A stretch of DNA of 64,000 nt from an uncultured Porphyromonadaceae bacterium (GCA_902461565.1 CABPYL010000006.1:1-64000); one strand, 5' to 3'; counted from the stretch's first letter, positions 41,329 to 50,769 are shown. The notes: generated by a model not told the origin, from the letters alone. Program-made: numbers and translations.

Positions 41329-43664
41329 TATTTCTTGCTCTTAGCTGTTGTCCGTTTCTTTGCGGGGGCGGCATCGGCGTCGGCGACAATCTTTGTGGCC
41401 TGCTCGAAGGTGATGTCTGCTGGAGCGCTGACAGTGCGTGGCAGCTTGTAGTTTTTCTTTTTGTATGCTATGTACGGACCAAAGCGGCCGTTGAGAATCT
41501 GCATGTCGGGGTCTTCGGCGAACACTTTGATTGTCTTGTTTGCGTCGGCAGAGCGCTTGGCCTCGATAAGGCCTATGGCTTCTTCAAGGCTTACCTCGGC
41601 GGGTGCCATACCCTTGGGAATGGATACGAATTTGCCGTCGTGGCGCACGTATGGACCGAAGCGGCCTATTGCGACGGTTACGTCTTTGTCTTCGAAAGTG
41701 CCGAGGGTACGCGGGAACTCGAACAGCCTGAGCGCTTGGTCGAGGGTGAGGGTAGACATGGACTGTCCTTTGAGGAGCGACGCGAACAGCGGCTTTTCTT
41801 CCGAGTCGGGGGCACTTACCTGTACTACGGGACCGAAACGGCCGATTTTTACGCTCACTGTGCGTCCCTGTTCGTCCTGACCCAGTACGCGTTCGCCGAA
41901 TTTGAGACCCTGGTTGAATGTAAGGGCTGCATCCACACTTGGATGGAAAATTGTATAGAAATCGGCGATCTCCTGTTCCCAGGGCAGTTTGCCGGAGGCT
42001 ATTTCGTCGAATTTCTCCTCGATGCGTGCGGTAAAGTTGTAGTCGAGTATGTCCGGGAAATATTCGGTAAGGAAGTCGTTGACAATCATACCGGTGTCGG
42101 TCGGAACGAGACGTCCTTTGTCGCCGCCGGTGAGGATTGTGCCTGTCTTTTTGGAAATTTTGGTACCTTTCAGAGTCATGGTGGTGAACTCGCGGGGTGT
42201 GCCTTCTTTTTCGCCGCGTTCCACATATCCGCGGTGCTGGATTGTGGAGATTGTGGGGGCGTATGTGGAGGGGCGTCCGATGCCGAGTTCCTCCATCTTC
42301 TTCACCAATGATGCCTCGGTGTAGCGCGGCGGCTGCTGGGTGAAGCGTTCGGTGGCCTCTATTTCGTTGTATTTAAGCTTCATGCCTGTCGTGAGGAGCA
42401 TGTCCTGCGATGCTGCCGATTCCTGCTCGTCGTCGGAACTTTCGGTGTACATGCGCAGGAAGCCATCGAATACAACGGCCTCGTCGGTGGCTGTGAAGGC
42501 ATGCGGCAGAGTGGACGCCTCTATCGCTACGGTGGTCTTTTTAATCTCGGCGTCGGCCATCTGCGATGCAATGGCGCGGCGGCGTATGAGGGTGTACAGT
42601 TTCTGCTCCTGCGGGCCTGCGCCTTCGAGTGTTTCGTTTTCCACGTATGTGGGGCGTATAGCCTCGTGGGCTTCCTGGGCACCCTTGGAGGATGTATGGA
42701 AGTGGCGCAACTTGTAGTAGCGGCTGCCGAGGTGGCTGTCGATCTGGGCGCGTATTGCGGCGAGAGCCTCTTCGGAGAGGTTGACAGAGTCGGTACGCAT
42801 ATAGGTGATGTGTCCGTTCTCGTAGAGCCGCTGGGCTACGGACATTGTCTGTGTTACCGAGAAGCCGAGCTTGCGCGATGCTTCCTGCTGCAGGGTGGAT
42901 GTGGTGAATGGGGGCGCCGGCGATTTGGATAGTGGTTTCACGTCGATGTCGCCCACCTTGAATTCGGCGCTTATGCAGGCTTTCATAAACGCTTCGGCTT
43001 CCTCCTGCGAGGCAAAGCGAACTGGCAGCTCGGCACGCACGGCATGGCCCGGCTGTGTCTCGGGGGTGAAGATGGCGGTGATGCGGTTGTAGGGCTCGCT
43101 GACGAAGGCGCGTATCTCGTTCTCACGTTCCACAATAAGGCGTACTGCCACAGACTGTACACGTCCGGCCGACAGGGTGGGCTTCAGGCGACGCCACAGC
43201 ACCGGCGACAGTTCGAAACCGACAATGCGGTCGAGCACGCGGCGGGCCTGCTGGGCGTCGACGCGCGGAATATCGATATTGCGCGGTGTTTCGATGGCGT
43301 GCAGTATGGCGCGCTTGGTAATTTCGTGGAAAACTATGCGGCGTGTGTTTTCGGCTTTCAGCCCTAATACCTCGTAGAGGTGCCAGGCGATAGCTTCTCC
43401 CTCGCGGTCTTCATCGGAAGCCAGCCACACGGTTTTTGCTTTTGCTGCGGCTTTCTTCAGTTCTGCCACGAGCTGTGTTTTGTCGTCGGGTATTTCGTAA
43501 ATGGGTTTGAAGCCGTTGTCGACGTCGATGCTGAAATTTTTCTTCTTAAGATCGCGTATGTGGCCGTAGCTCGACATCACTTTATAGTCGGGCCCGAGGA
43601 ATTTTTCTATTGTTTTAGCCTTTGCCGGAGATTCGACAATGACAAGATTCGTTGGCGTGCTCAT
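41328..43664 (-). CDS. topA: DNA topoisomerase I
   Basis: 778 residues from the ATG at 43664 (MSTPTNLVIVESPAKAKTIE). The Toprim domain has Glu in VESPAK and the acidic triad in WLASDEDREGEAIAWHL (about 63-79). The catalytic Tyr is in GHITYMRTDSVNLS (about 298). Cys-rich zinc ribbons of the E. coli enzyme are absent; instead the C-terminus carries three repeated units with GRFGPVVQV, IGRFGPYVRHDGKFV and NGRFGPYIAYKKKNYKLP, then a Lys-rich tail, as is usual in Bacteroidetes. It relaxes negative supercoils. Confidence 0.96.
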   Translation of the reverse strand: MSTPTNLVIVESPAKAKTIEKFLGPDYKVMSSYGHIRDLKKKNFSIDVDNGFKPIYEIPDDKTQLVAELKKAAAKAKTVWLASDEDREGEAIAWHLYEVLGLKAENTRRIVFHEITKRAILHAIETPRNIDIPRVDAQQARRVLDRIVGFELSPVLWRRLKPTLSAGRVQSVAVRLIVERENEIRAFVSEPYNRITAIFTPETQPGHAVRAELPVRFASQEEAEAFMKACISAEFKVGDIDVKPLSKSPAPPFTTSTLQQEASRKLGFSVTQTMSVAQRLYENGHITYMRTDSVNLSEEALAAIRAQIDSHLGSRYYKLRHFHTSSKGAQEAHEAIRPTYVENETLEGAGPQEQKLYTLIRRRAIASQMADAEIKKTTVAIEASTLPHAFTATDEAVVFDGFLRMYTESSDDEQESAASQDMLLTTGMKLKYNEIEATERFTQQPPRYTEASLVKKMEELGIGRPSTYAPTISTIQHRGYVERGEKEGTPREFTTMTLKGTKISKKTGTILTGGDKGRLVPTDTGMIVNDFLTEYFPDILDYNFTARIEEKFDEIASGKLPWEQEIADFYTIFHPSVDAALTFNQGLKFGERVLGQDEQGRTVSVKIGRFGPVVQVSAPDSEEKPLFASLLKGQSMSTLTLDQALRLFEFPRTLGTFEDKDVTVAIGRFGPYVRHDGKFVSIPKGMAPAEVSLEEAIGLIEAKRSADANKTIKVFAEDPDMQILNGRFGPYIAYKKKNYKLPRTVSAPADITFEQATKIVADADAAPAKKRTTAKSKK

Positions 43665-43819
43665 AATGGTCCTTTGCGGTTTCAATCGGCAAAATTAACG
43701 AAAATTTGCCTATAACGAAGATACTTGAGTATAAAATCTAACAAATTCTTCCTTTCCAAGGTTGAAAAACGGTCAAAAAGACCAATAGAAGCTACAATGG
43801 CTATCATGGCTATAATTGA

Positions 43820-43851
43820 TTTGGCGGATTGGCGGGTTTTGCATACTTTTG
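43820..43851 (+). promoter_or_regulatory. Two-box promoter of the exonuclease III gene
   Basis: TTTG at 43820-43823 and TACTTTTG at 43844-43851 are 20 bases apart, an ideal match. The leader is about 15 bases before the ATG at 43871. Confidence 0.75.
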
Positions 43852-43870
43852 CCTTATAAACCGACGCAAT

Positions 43871-44629
43871 ATGAAACTTATATCGTGGAACGTAAACGGC
43901 CTGAGGGCCGTTCTTGGCAAAGGTTTTGCCGATATTCTTAAAAACTCCGGCGCAGACATGTTCTGCGTTCAGGAAATAAAGCTCCAGGAGGGACAGCTCG
44001 ATTTCGAGGCCGAAGGCTACGAGGCTTTCTACAACTATGCCGACCGCAAAGGCTATTCCGGCACGGCTGTATTCAGCCGTCGCAAGCCGCTGAGCGTGCG
44101 CAGGGGCATCGGTGTGGACTGCCACGACCACGAGGGGCGTGTGCTTGCACTTGAATTCGACGATTTCTATCTTGTGAACGTGTATGTGCCAAATTCGCAG
44201 AACGAACTGGCGCGTCTGGACTACCGTATGACATGGGATGATGATTTCCGCGCGTTCCTTATGTCGCTGGATGCCGAGAAGCCCGTTGTGGTGTGTGGCG
44301 ATTTCAATGTGGCGCACCAGGAGATAGACCTTGCCAATCCCAAGACCAACCGCCGCAACGCCGGTTTTACCGACGAGGAACGCGAGGGATTCGGCAAGCT
44401 GCTTGACGCCGGATTTGCCGACACATTCCGCGAGCTGCATCCCGAGGCTCTTGGTGCCTACAGCTGGTGGAGCTATCGCGGCAATGCACGTGCAAAGAAC
44501 GTGGGCTGGCGTATCGATTATTTCCTTGCCTCGCGGCGCATTATGGAAAAAGTGGCCGGAGCCTCCATCCATGCGGATATTGTTGGCTCCGACCACTGTC
44601 CGGTGTCGTTGGAAATCAACGCACTATAA
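43871..44629 (+). CDS. xth: Exodeoxyribonuclease III (AP endonuclease)
   Basis: 252 residues from the ATG at 43871 (MKLISWNVNGLRAVLG), just after the promoter. All EEP motifs are present: CVQEIKLQEGQ, GYSGTAVFSRR, VNVYVPNSQ, VVCGDFNVAHQ, WRIDYFLASRR and VGSDHCPVSLEI at the end. It incises abasic sites and trims 3' ends in base-excision repair. The 3' end overlaps the convergent endonuclease gene by 14 bases. Confidence 0.95.
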   Translation: MKLISWNVNGLRAVLGKGFADILKNSGADMFCVQEIKLQEGQLDFEAEGYEAFYNYADRKGYSGTAVFSRRKPLSVRRGIGVDCHDHEGRVLALEFDDFYLVNVYVPNSQNELARLDYRMTWDDDFRAFLMSLDAEKPVVVCGDFNVAHQEIDLANPKTNRRNAGFTDEEREGFGKLLDAGFADTFRELHPEALGAYSWWSYRGNARAKNVGWRIDYFLASRRIMEKVAGASIHADIVGSDHCPVSLEINAL

Positions 44630-46265
44630 CTTTTACAGGCGTACGGTGCGTGTCCGTAACAATGAGGTACACGCCCGGTGCTGCGGCGACCTCGGTATTA
44701 GTGCTGATGTCGCCGACATTTATATACAGGCGCCCGGACATGTCGTAGATGCGGCATCCGGTCTGTGGCGCAGAGCAGATAAGGCGTATGTAGCCTTCGG
44801 CGCTTGTGGCGGCCAAGGGTTCGTCGGCGGCTATGCCGACAACGCCGGAGTGGTCCACGAATACTACGTTGGACATTGGCGAGCGTACGCCGAGGCGTTC
44901 GGACTGTACGGAGTATGATTCGCTGTCGGAGGCGCCGAAGCCAGTTATTTCAAGGGATTCGTTTTCGCTCACAAGTTCTTCGGTGATAACGTTGCCGCCG
45001 GTGTAGCATGTGCGGGTAACCACGTAGTAGTCAATAACCTCGTCTTCGGGAGCCGTCCAGTTCGCCGTGTAGCTGTCGCCTTCCACATCGGTCGCAGGCA
45101 GGGCTGTGCACGCGGTGAGGACCGGAACAGGCAGGCATTCGCCTCTTAGTGTTACCGAACGCGAACCCGGAAAGGAGCCTTCGAATAGTATTTTGGATGT
45201 ATGCTCGCCCAAGGCCGTTGGCTTGTAGGTGATAGTGAGCCAGTAACCGTCGTCGGTGCACACCTGCGAGGCGGGTATGCGTTCAACGGCGGAGGTGAAC
45301 ATGGTGTTGTCGCCGCTCCATATCTGGTTGTGGATGGTACCGCTCAGGTTCTTGCCTTTTACAAGCAGCCGTGCCGTGGCTGTTTTGCCCAGGGCTACCT
45401 GATTGAACTGCAGTTCCATGTTGCGCAGTGGAGCAATCAGCTCGGGATCGCCGGCGGGAGGTTCTACAACGCTTCCGGGGGTGAAGGCTTCGCCCTTTTT
45501 GGAACCCCAGATGTAATCGGCCAGTTCGGGCAGGTCGATAAACGGGTTGCGGTTGTTCTGTATGCTGTACACCACCTCGTTGCGGTCGATTTCCTTCTGG
45601 CTCACGGGATCGTCGTGGTGCCACTGCAGCAGCAGTTTCACCGACCAGGGATTCAAGGTTGGATAGAGGTTCTGCGATACCATGTAGGTATACTTCCAGG
45701 TGTAGGTCTGATAGCACGTTACCATGTAGAAATATGTGCGGGCGAAGTCGCCTTTGTACTCGTCGTTGGGCTCGAATACATATCGTGCGCTGCCACCCTG
45801 GCCATTGACAGGGTAGCCTACTTTTACAAAGCCGTTGTCGAATGTGGCTGCGCTTACTTCGCCGAGCGGGTAGTTGCTCTTGGCCATGTTGGCGTCCATT
45901 TCGCTTGGGTACAGATGGTTCAGGTCTACGTATGCGCTCACGCTCTGCGAGCCTCCCCACCAGCTTTTCGGGAAAGAATGCTCGCGGTTGAGCCCGCGGA
46001 ACGACGGTGCGTACAGCGGAATATCGGAGTACATGTCCCACCAGCGGTTCGATTCGGGGTATACATCTGTTCTCTGGAAATATGTAGGCAGAGCTGAGTA
46101 GGACGAGATCTGTGTGAAGCTGTGCACAATATTGTATACAGCTGTTTTGAGGTCGCCTTCTTTCTTGCCGTTGAGCGAGGAATAGTATCCGGCAGGCGCG
46201 TCGGCGTATGCGTAGAAAGCAGCTACGGCAAAGGCGGCGGCGAGTGCGGTGCGTGTGATTTTCAT
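44616..46265 (-). CDS. Secreted endonuclease I-family nuclease with sorting tail
   Basis: 549 residues from the ATG at 46265, which gives a signal peptide (MKITRTALAAAFAVAAFYAYA). The nuclease domain (about 22-280) has GLNREHSFPKSWWGG (metal/catalytic His) followed by YVDLNHLYPSEMDANMAKSN and LLQWHHDDPVSQKEIDRNE, the endonuclease I pattern. Two Ig/FN3-like units follow (about 285-480). The last 75 residues (GCRIYDMSGRLYINV, APGVYLIVTDTHRTPVKVIV) are a type A-like sorting tail. It likely digests extracellular DNA or RNA for nutrients. A -7 box lies at 46324-46331. Confidence 0.9.
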   Translation of the reverse strand: MKITRTALAAAFAVAAFYAYADAPAGYYSSLNGKKEGDLKTAVYNIVHSFTQISSYSALPTYFQRTDVYPESNRWWDMYSDIPLYAPSFRGLNREHSFPKSWWGGSQSVSAYVDLNHLYPSEMDANMAKSNYPLGEVSAATFDNGFVKVGYPVNGQGGSARYVFEPNDEYKGDFARTYFYMVTCYQTYTWKYTYMVSQNLYPTLNPWSVKLLLQWHHDDPVSQKEIDRNEVVYSIQNNRNPFIDLPELADYIWGSKKGEAFTPGSVVEPPAGDPELIAPLRNMELQFNQVALGKTATARLLVKGKNLSGTIHNQIWSGDNTMFTSAVERIPASQVCTDDGYWLTITYKPTALGEHTSKILFEGSFPGSRSVTLRGECLPVPVLTACTALPATDVEGDSYTANWTAPEDEVIDYYVVTRTCYTGGNVITEELVSENESLEITGFGASDSESYSVQSERLGVRSPMSNVVFVDHSGVVGIAADEPLAATSAEGYIRLICSAPQTGCRIYDMSGRLYINVGDISTNTEVAAAPGVYLIVTDTHRTPVKVIVR

Positions 46266-46323
46266 CGGGGAGGGTGATGTTAGTTGAAACGATATAAGGA
46301 AGGTTGGCTGAATCCTGGCGGCG

Positions 46324-46331
46324 CAAAGATA
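46324..46331 (-). promoter_or_regulatory. Promoter -7 box of the secreted nuclease gene
   Basis: Reverse-strand TATCTTTG, about 60 bases before the ATG at 46265. The next bases (46376-46416) are a purine-rich repeat flanking the mobile element. Confidence 0.55.
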
Positions 46332-46434
46332 GCAAAAATAAAACAAACCGTGGTAATATTTAGTTTTTTAGCGAAGAACGGAGAGTGAAGAACGGAGAGT
46401 GAAAAGCTGAGAGGCTTGCCGGAGGCATGCAGCG

Positions 46435-46534
46435 GCGGTCGCAGACCGCTCTCAACCCCGGAATAAGCCTTTAGGCGTTTCCGGGGATAGCGGCAGAGAA
46501 GGAAAGGTTTCCCGGAGGGAATACACTGACAGGC
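46435..46534 (+). repeat. Left inverted repeat of element copy 1
   Basis: 100 bases that match the reverse complement of 47061-47160 at roughly 85% by eye. Shared blocks: ATCAACCCCGGAATAAGCC (one mismatch), AGGCGTTTCCGGGG and TTTCCCGGAGGGAATACACT. Its inner end reaches the transposase stop codon. Confidence 0.8.
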
Positions 46535-46983
46535 TAATCATCTGCCAGAAAGCAATCCCGCCATTCGATACCCATGCGGAGACACATCTCTTTCAACTCT
46601 TCTTCGAGTTTTCGTCGCGTATGATGCGATTCCTGTCCGTCGATATATTTTTCTACGCTTTTCATTATTGACGGGTTGATACTCATGGCGAAATAGTCTT
46701 TGCCCCAAGATTCAAACATCTGAAAGTTAGGGTTATTGTGCATCCACATGCTTGAGCAGCGTTTCACTTCCTGTACCAACGACGAAAGGGCGACTGTCGG
46801 CGCAAGTTTCACCAGAATGTGTATATGGTTGTCGATGCCGTTGATGCGCAGTACCTTGCAGCCCTTGTTGATAGCTATGGCGTTGATATAGCTATACAGC
46901 GCCCTCTTCTGACTGGATGGGATAGTCATGCGGCGGCAATATGTGTTTATGACAATGTGATAGAAGGAGAAAACTTTGCTCAT
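46534..46983 (-). CDS. Y1 transposase (IS200/RAYT-like), copy 1
   Basis: 149 residues from the ATG at 46983 (MSKVFSFYHIVINTYCRR), just after its -7 box at 47005-47012. The HUH pair is in GIDNHIHILVKL (about 52-63) and the nucleophilic Tyr is probably in SVEKYIDGQESHH (about 118). Length is typical of TnpA. It cuts and joins single-stranded DNA through a 5'-phosphotyrosine link. The protein is identical to that at 52998. The stop codon overlaps the left inverted repeat. Confidence 0.92.
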   Translation of the reverse strand: MSKVFSFYHIVINTYCRRMTIPSSQKRALYSYINAIAINKGCKVLRINGIDNHIHILVKLAPTVALSSLVQEVKRCSSMWMHNNPNFQMFESWGKDYFAMSINPSIMKSVEKYIDGQESHHTRRKLEEELKEMCLRMGIEWRDCFLADD

Positions 46984-47004
46984 GGCAGCAAGGTGTGATT
47001 GCTG

Positions 47005-47012
47005 CAAAGTTA
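47005..47012 (-). promoter_or_regulatory. Promoter -7 box of transposase copy 1
   Basis: Reverse-strand TAACTTTG, about 20 bases before the ATG at 46983. The same box is repeated in copy 2 at 53469-53476, so the element carries its own promoter. Confidence 0.6.
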
Positions 47013-47060
47013 TGATTTTCTTTTGGGATATTCAACTTTGCTGGCTTGGAAACTTTTTTT

Positions 47061-47160
47061 GCCAGTCAGTGTATTCCCTCCGGGAAACTTTCCGTTTTCG
47101 GGCGCTGTCCCCGGAAACGCCTGGCGGCTTATTCCGGGGTTGATAGCGGCTTTCAGCCGC
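47061..47160 (-). repeat. Right inverted repeat of element copy 1
   Basis: Reverse-complement partner of 46435-46534. Just outside copy 1 the sequence continues as the hairpin GCATGCC-GGA-GGCATGC (47164-47180), which copy 2 lacks. Confidence 0.8.
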
Positions 47161-47262
47161 CTTTGCATGCCGGAGGCATGCGCTCCTTCCTCGTGCTTCG
47201 CGTTCCGTTCTACTCTGCGCCCTCCCACAAACCTCCTGTCCGCTAAAATCTTCAAGATTAAT

Positions 47263-47293
47263 TTGCGCACATACAAGATTAATTGTATTTTTG
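47263..47293 (+). promoter_or_regulatory. Two-box promoter of the XRE-S24 regulator gene
   Basis: TTTG at 47263-47266 and TATTTTTG at 47286-47293 are 19 bases apart. The leader to the ATG at 47319 is about 20 bases. It lies 100 bases from the end of the mobile element. Confidence 0.7.
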
Positions 47294-47318
47294 CGGTTGG
47301 ATATTAGATAATATAAAG

Positions 47319-48002
47319 ATGCTTAGAACGTTCGACGAATTGGGCCTGCCGGATGCCGGTGCATCTGTGGTAGACCGCATCAAGTACCTTATCAAACTGT
47401 CGCGCAACACCCAGGCGAGTTTCAGTCAGCTTATCGGTGTTGATCCTGCGAGCCTGTCTCGTGTGCTGAGCGGCAAGTCGGAACCCTCCGAGGGTTTTCT
47501 GAACCGCATTGTGGTGAACCTTAACGTGTCCAAGGACTGGCTTGTCAGCGGATCCGATGTTCCTTTCCCGCGAAATGCGGGGAAGCACAACGATGTGTCG
47601 TACGGCGCGCCGGTATACGATATCGATGTTACCGCCGGTACCACTCCGCTGAGCCGAATGTTCACTGCCGAACGTATTGTAGGTTATATGAAGCTGCCGG
47701 GGCTGAACCCGTCGCTGCCCATTGTGCGTGTCAGCGGCAATTCCATGCAGCCAAAACTGAACAGCGGCTGCTATATCTCGATACGTCCTATTGCGCCGGA
47801 TGCTCCCATCTCGTGGGGCAGTATCTATGTTGTGGTGCTTGCCGATTACCGTCTTGTAAAATATGTGCGCCGTAACGTCGACCCTGCGTTGGTTACGCTG
47901 CACAGCGCCAATCCGGACTATGATGACATTGAGGTGCGCCGCAGTGATATCGAAGCTTTATATCTTGTTGAAAATGTTATCAACCATGACTTCCTCTCAT
48001 AA
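47319..48002 (+). CDS. XRE-family regulator with S24 peptidase-like domain
   Basis: 227 residues from the ATG at 47319. The N-terminal helix-turn-helix (QASFSQLIGVDPASLSRVLS, about 31-50) is followed by a C-terminal S24/LexA-like domain: Ser in VRVSGNSMQPKLNSG (about 144) and Lys in YRLVKYVRR (about 182), the Ser-Lys dyad. Members such as CI or ImmR-type repressors self-cleave or are cut under stress. The gene starts about 155 bases after the mobile element. Its 3' end overlaps rnhB by 17 bases, suggesting a chromosomal rather than phage context. Confidence 0.85.
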   Translation: MLRTFDELGLPDAGASVVDRIKYLIKLSRNTQASFSQLIGVDPASLSRVLSGKSEPSEGFLNRIVVNLNVSKDWLVSGSDVPFPRNAGKHNDVSYGAPVYDIDVTAGTTPLSRMFTAERIVGYMKLPGLNPSLPIVRVSGNSMQPKLNSGCYISIRPIAPDAPISWGSIYVVVLADYRLVKYVRRNVDPALVTLHSANPDYDDIEVRRSDIEALYLVENVINHDFLS

Positions 48003-48582
48003 TCCGCTTCCGTCATGCTTTACGGACGGTGTTAACGAGGCAGGCACCGACGAGGCCGGGCGCGGGTGCCTGGCCGGACCTGTGTTCGCCGCTGCCGTTA
48101 TCTTGCCCGACGGTTATATAAACGAGTGGATAAACGATTCCAAGCAACTGAGCGAGAAACGCCGCATGATGCTGCGCGAAGATATTATGCGCGATGCCGT
48201 GGCCTGGTCCATTGCGAGTGTCGATGCTGCCGAAATAGACCGTATAAACATACTGCAGGCATCTATCGAGGCCATGCACCGCGCATTAGCCGCTCTTTCC
48301 ATGCGTCCCGGCGCGGTGATTGTAGACGGCAACCGCTTCCGTCCGTTCGAGGATATCCCCTGGCAGACGTTCGTGAAGGGCGACGGACGCTTTGCCAATA
48401 TCGCGGCCGCATCCATCCTTGCCAAGACCGAGCGCGACCTGTTTATGCTGCGCGCGCACGAGCAGTACCCATGCTATGGCTGGGACCGCAATAAAGGCTA
48501 TCCCACGGCCGACCACCGTGCCGCAATAGCAGAGCATGGTCCGTGCCCGCTGCACCGCATGACTTTTAAGCTGCTGAAATAG
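47986..48582 (+). CDS. rnhB: Ribonuclease HII
   Basis: 198 residues from the ATG at 47986 (MTSSHNPLPSCF). The motif GTDEAGRGCLAGPVFAAAVIL carries the catalytic Asp-Glu, with further acidic residues in VIVDGNRF and ILAKTERD. It removes RNA from RNA-DNA hybrids and single ribonucleotides. It overlaps the upstream regulator and is convergent with ppiD, with 15 bases between the stops. Confidence 0.95.
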   Translation: MTSSHNPLPSCFTDGVNEAGTDEAGRGCLAGPVFAAAVILPDGYINEWINDSKQLSEKRRMMLREDIMRDAVAWSIASVDAAEIDRINILQASIEAMHRALAALSMRPGAVIVDGNRFRPFEDIPWQTFVKGDGRFANIAAASILAKTERDLFMLRAHEQYPCYGWDRNKGYPTADHRAAIAEHGPCPLHRMTFKLLK

Positions 48583-48597
48583 CTAAGACAGCGAGGA

Positions 48598-50697
48598 TTA
48601 TTCTTCGCCAACAGACTGTACGAAGTTGAGCGAGCGGTTGTCGATCTTGTTCTTGCCGAGCAGCAGGGGCAGGGGCGACTGCTGACGGGCAATACCGAAT
48701 GTCTGGTTGAAACGCATGCCGTAGTCGCGTTCGTTGAAGGGACGGCCTTCGGCCTTTACATCTTCTACGGTGTAGACAATAACGCCGCGGTTACCTTTGA
48801 CAGGACCTACAAACTTGCCTTTCTCGGTGGCAGCGATCTTGCCCTGAAGGGCGCTTTCGCCAACGCCGATGGTGAGCAGGGTAGGAGTATTGATGTTAAC
48901 GGTGCCGTGCTTGATGGAGTCGCCCATCAGTTTGGCATAGCCTTCGAGGTCGTTAGCCTTGCCGGCATAGTCGGCCATAAGTTTTTCGGCCTTCTTGAGA
49001 TTGCGCGCGCGGGTTTCGAGCTGTGTTTTGGTAGCATCGCTGTACCAGGGCATGTAATCGTCGTACACGTCTTTTACGGCAACGGCCATGAGGTATGTCT
49101 GGCGGTCGTCCTGCATCATGGGCGATACTTTGCCCTTCTTGTTGTCGAGGGCCCATTTTACGAAGCGGCGTGAGTCGCGTACGTTGCCTATGCCGGTGCT
49201 GGAGGCGCCGACCTGAGCGGAGAGTACGGAGTATCCGGCCTCGCCGGCGTTCTTGGCAAAGTCGGCGGCGGAGGAATTGTTGCTGATGTATGTGCGCAGG
49301 TTGGTGGAGAGGTCGGTAAGTGTTTCCTGCGAGGGGTCTACGGTATATTCGATAACAGCGAAGTCATAGAAGTTTACGGGAGCGTTACGCTTGTTCACGC
49401 GATAGATGGCGTGTACAGGAGTGCCCTGAAGTGTGTCGGTGAGGACGAATGCGCGGCCAACAGACTGTGCTGCGAGGGCGGTACGGGTCTTTTCATCGAT
49501 GCCGGTACCTTCGAGGGAGGTCCATACGCTGTCGACGGTCTGCACCTGATCGCTGTTGAGCGATGCGAATGTTGCCCCGCCGTTTATTGCGGCTGCGAGG
49601 CTGTCGAAATCGGCGGTGTCGGCGGCACGGAGAATGGAAACATTAATCGAGTCGATGCCGGTGTTCACGCTCAGCAGTTTGGCGAGGGTATAGGAATCGT
49701 TTGTGCGGTTGAGCAGTTTTGCGGTTCCGGGTTCGGCGGTGGTGACGAATTCTTTCAGACGTGTGTCGCGGATTGCAGAAGCAGGCACTTTCTGGTTGGT
49801 GGTGGAGAACTTGGTGTCGGAAGCCACGCCTTCGGTACCGGTGGTCTGGTTGAGGGCCACGATGGCGTTCTCAACGGCCTGCTGGCCTGCGATACGGTCG
49901 GCCTGGGAAGGTTCTATCGCAACGTATATATAGTCGATCTCGCGCATCGGCTCGTCGAGACGGTAGTTCTGTTTTTCGGATTTCCAGAGAGCTTCGATAT
50001 CGGCGTCGGAGAATTCTATCTCGTCGTCGGCTACGGCAGTGATGTCCTTGTTTACGTAAGCGATGGTGCTTGTGGTAACATTGTTGTCGTAGAAGCTTTT
50101 TGCGTCGAGTTTGTTATATGTGTACAGACCCGTGAGGAGGCGCATGAATTTCTGCTGGAGCATAGCCTCGGTGAGTTCCTGTTCCTGGTTAGCCCAGATA
50201 TTGCGGAGTTCGGGTGCCAAGTTTGCAGGGATGTTGTATTTAGCGGGATTCTGAACTGCGTCGAACACCACGTGGCCGGAAGCCTCGGGGAGGTTGAGCT
50301 GCTGAGCCAGATAAGCGAGCATCTGTGCGGCCTGAGGATTTGGGTTTGTGCCGGTGAGGGCTTCGGTGAGTTCGCTGTCGGTAACCTTGATGCCGAGGTC
50401 TTCGTATTCTTTGTCGAACAGTTTTTCGGCGATGAGGCCCTGCAGCACATTCTGCGATAGAACGTCGTTGCTGATTTCGCGGCCCTGGTTACGCATTTGT
50501 TCTCCGGCCTGCGAGATACGGTTTTGGTATTCCTGGTATTCCACCGTTGTGCCGGCGGCGTTGGCCACCGTGCTCGGATGGCCGAAATAGGTGCGTCCTG
50601 AGGTCAAGAAGTCTCCCAGAATGAAGGCAAGCAGGGCTACTATGATGATAACGAAAAGCAGCACCGACTTGTTGCGGATTTTTTCTAATGTTGCCAT
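48598..50697 (-). CDS. PpiD-like periplasmic peptidyl-prolyl isomerase/chaperone
   Basis: 699 residues. One N-terminal transmembrane helix (about 12-30, VLLFVIIIVALLAFILGDF) anchors it in the inner membrane. A SurA_N-type domain follows (YQEYQNRISQAGEQMRNQG, LIAEKLFDKEYEDLGIKVTD), then two degenerate parvulin-like regions (about 345-450 and 460-640). It assists folding of proteins leaving the Sec translocon. The parvulin active site is not clear, so chaperone function may dominate. It is transcribed alone from the promoter at 50738-50769. Confidence 0.88.
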   Translation of the reverse strand: MATLEKIRNKSVLLFVIIIVALLAFILGDFLTSGRTYFGHPSTVANAAGTTVEYQEYQNRISQAGEQMRNQGREISNDVLSQNVLQGLIAEKLFDKEYEDLGIKVTDSELTEALTGTNPNPQAAQMLAYLAQQLNLPEASGHVVFDAVQNPAKYNIPANLAPELRNIWANQEQELTEAMLQQKFMRLLTGLYTYNKLDAKSFYDNNVTTSTIAYVNKDITAVADDEIEFSDADIEALWKSEKQNYRLDEPMREIDYIYVAIEPSQADRIAGQQAVENAIVALNQTTGTEGVASDTKFSTTNQKVPASAIRDTRLKEFVTTAEPGTAKLLNRTNDSYTLAKLLSVNTGIDSINVSILRAADTADFDSLAAAINGGATFASLNSDQVQTVDSVWTSLEGTGIDEKTRTALAAQSVGRAFVLTDTLQGTPVHAIYRVNKRNAPVNFYDFAVIEYTVDPSQETLTDLSTNLRTYISNNSSAADFAKNAGEAGYSVLSAQVGASSTGIGNVRDSRRFVKWALDNKKGKVSPMMQDDRQTYLMAVAVKDVYDDYMPWYSDATKTQLETRARNLKKAEKLMADYAGKANDLEGYAKLMGDSIKHGTVNINTPTLLTIGVGESALQGKIAATEKGKFVGPVKGNRGVIVYTVEDVKAEGRPFNERDYGMRFNQTFGIARQQSPLPLLLGKNKIDNRSLNFVQSVGEE

Positions 50698-50737
50698 TGT
50701 ATGATAAGATGTTTATAATTTTCGCGTAAATAGCGCA

Positions 50738-50769
50738 CAAAGATACGTTTTTTTTGGCACAAACTCAAA
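50738..50769 (-). promoter_or_regulatory. Two-box promoter of ppiD
   Basis: On the reverse strand TTTG (50766-50769) and TATCTTTG (50738-50745) are 20 bases apart. The leader to the ATG at 50697 is about 35 bases. Confidence 0.72.

Larger units (their letters stand above)
46417..47162. mobile_element. Y1-transposase element, copy 1
   Basis: 746 bp that appears identical to 52881-53626 (constant offset of 6,464). It holds one transposase gene between 100-base imperfect inverted repeats at 46435-46534 and 47061-47160. Each end is a chain of small hairpins: TGCC-GGA-GGCA, GCGG stem, CCCCGGAA/TTCCGGGG and TTCCC-GGA-GGGAA. Classical IS200 elements lack such long terminal repeats; inverted palindromic repeats around a single Y1 transposase are a feature of RAYT/REP modules. 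No tnpB or omega-RNA is present. Confidence 0.82.

Noticed and set aside
46534..46983. IS605-type element with TnpB and omega-RNA
   Set aside because: No tnpB frame or remnant is present on either side in either copy.
47319..48002. XRE-S24 gene as a prophage repressor
   Set aside because: No phage structural, integrase or excisionase genes lie nearby, and the gene overlaps rnhB.
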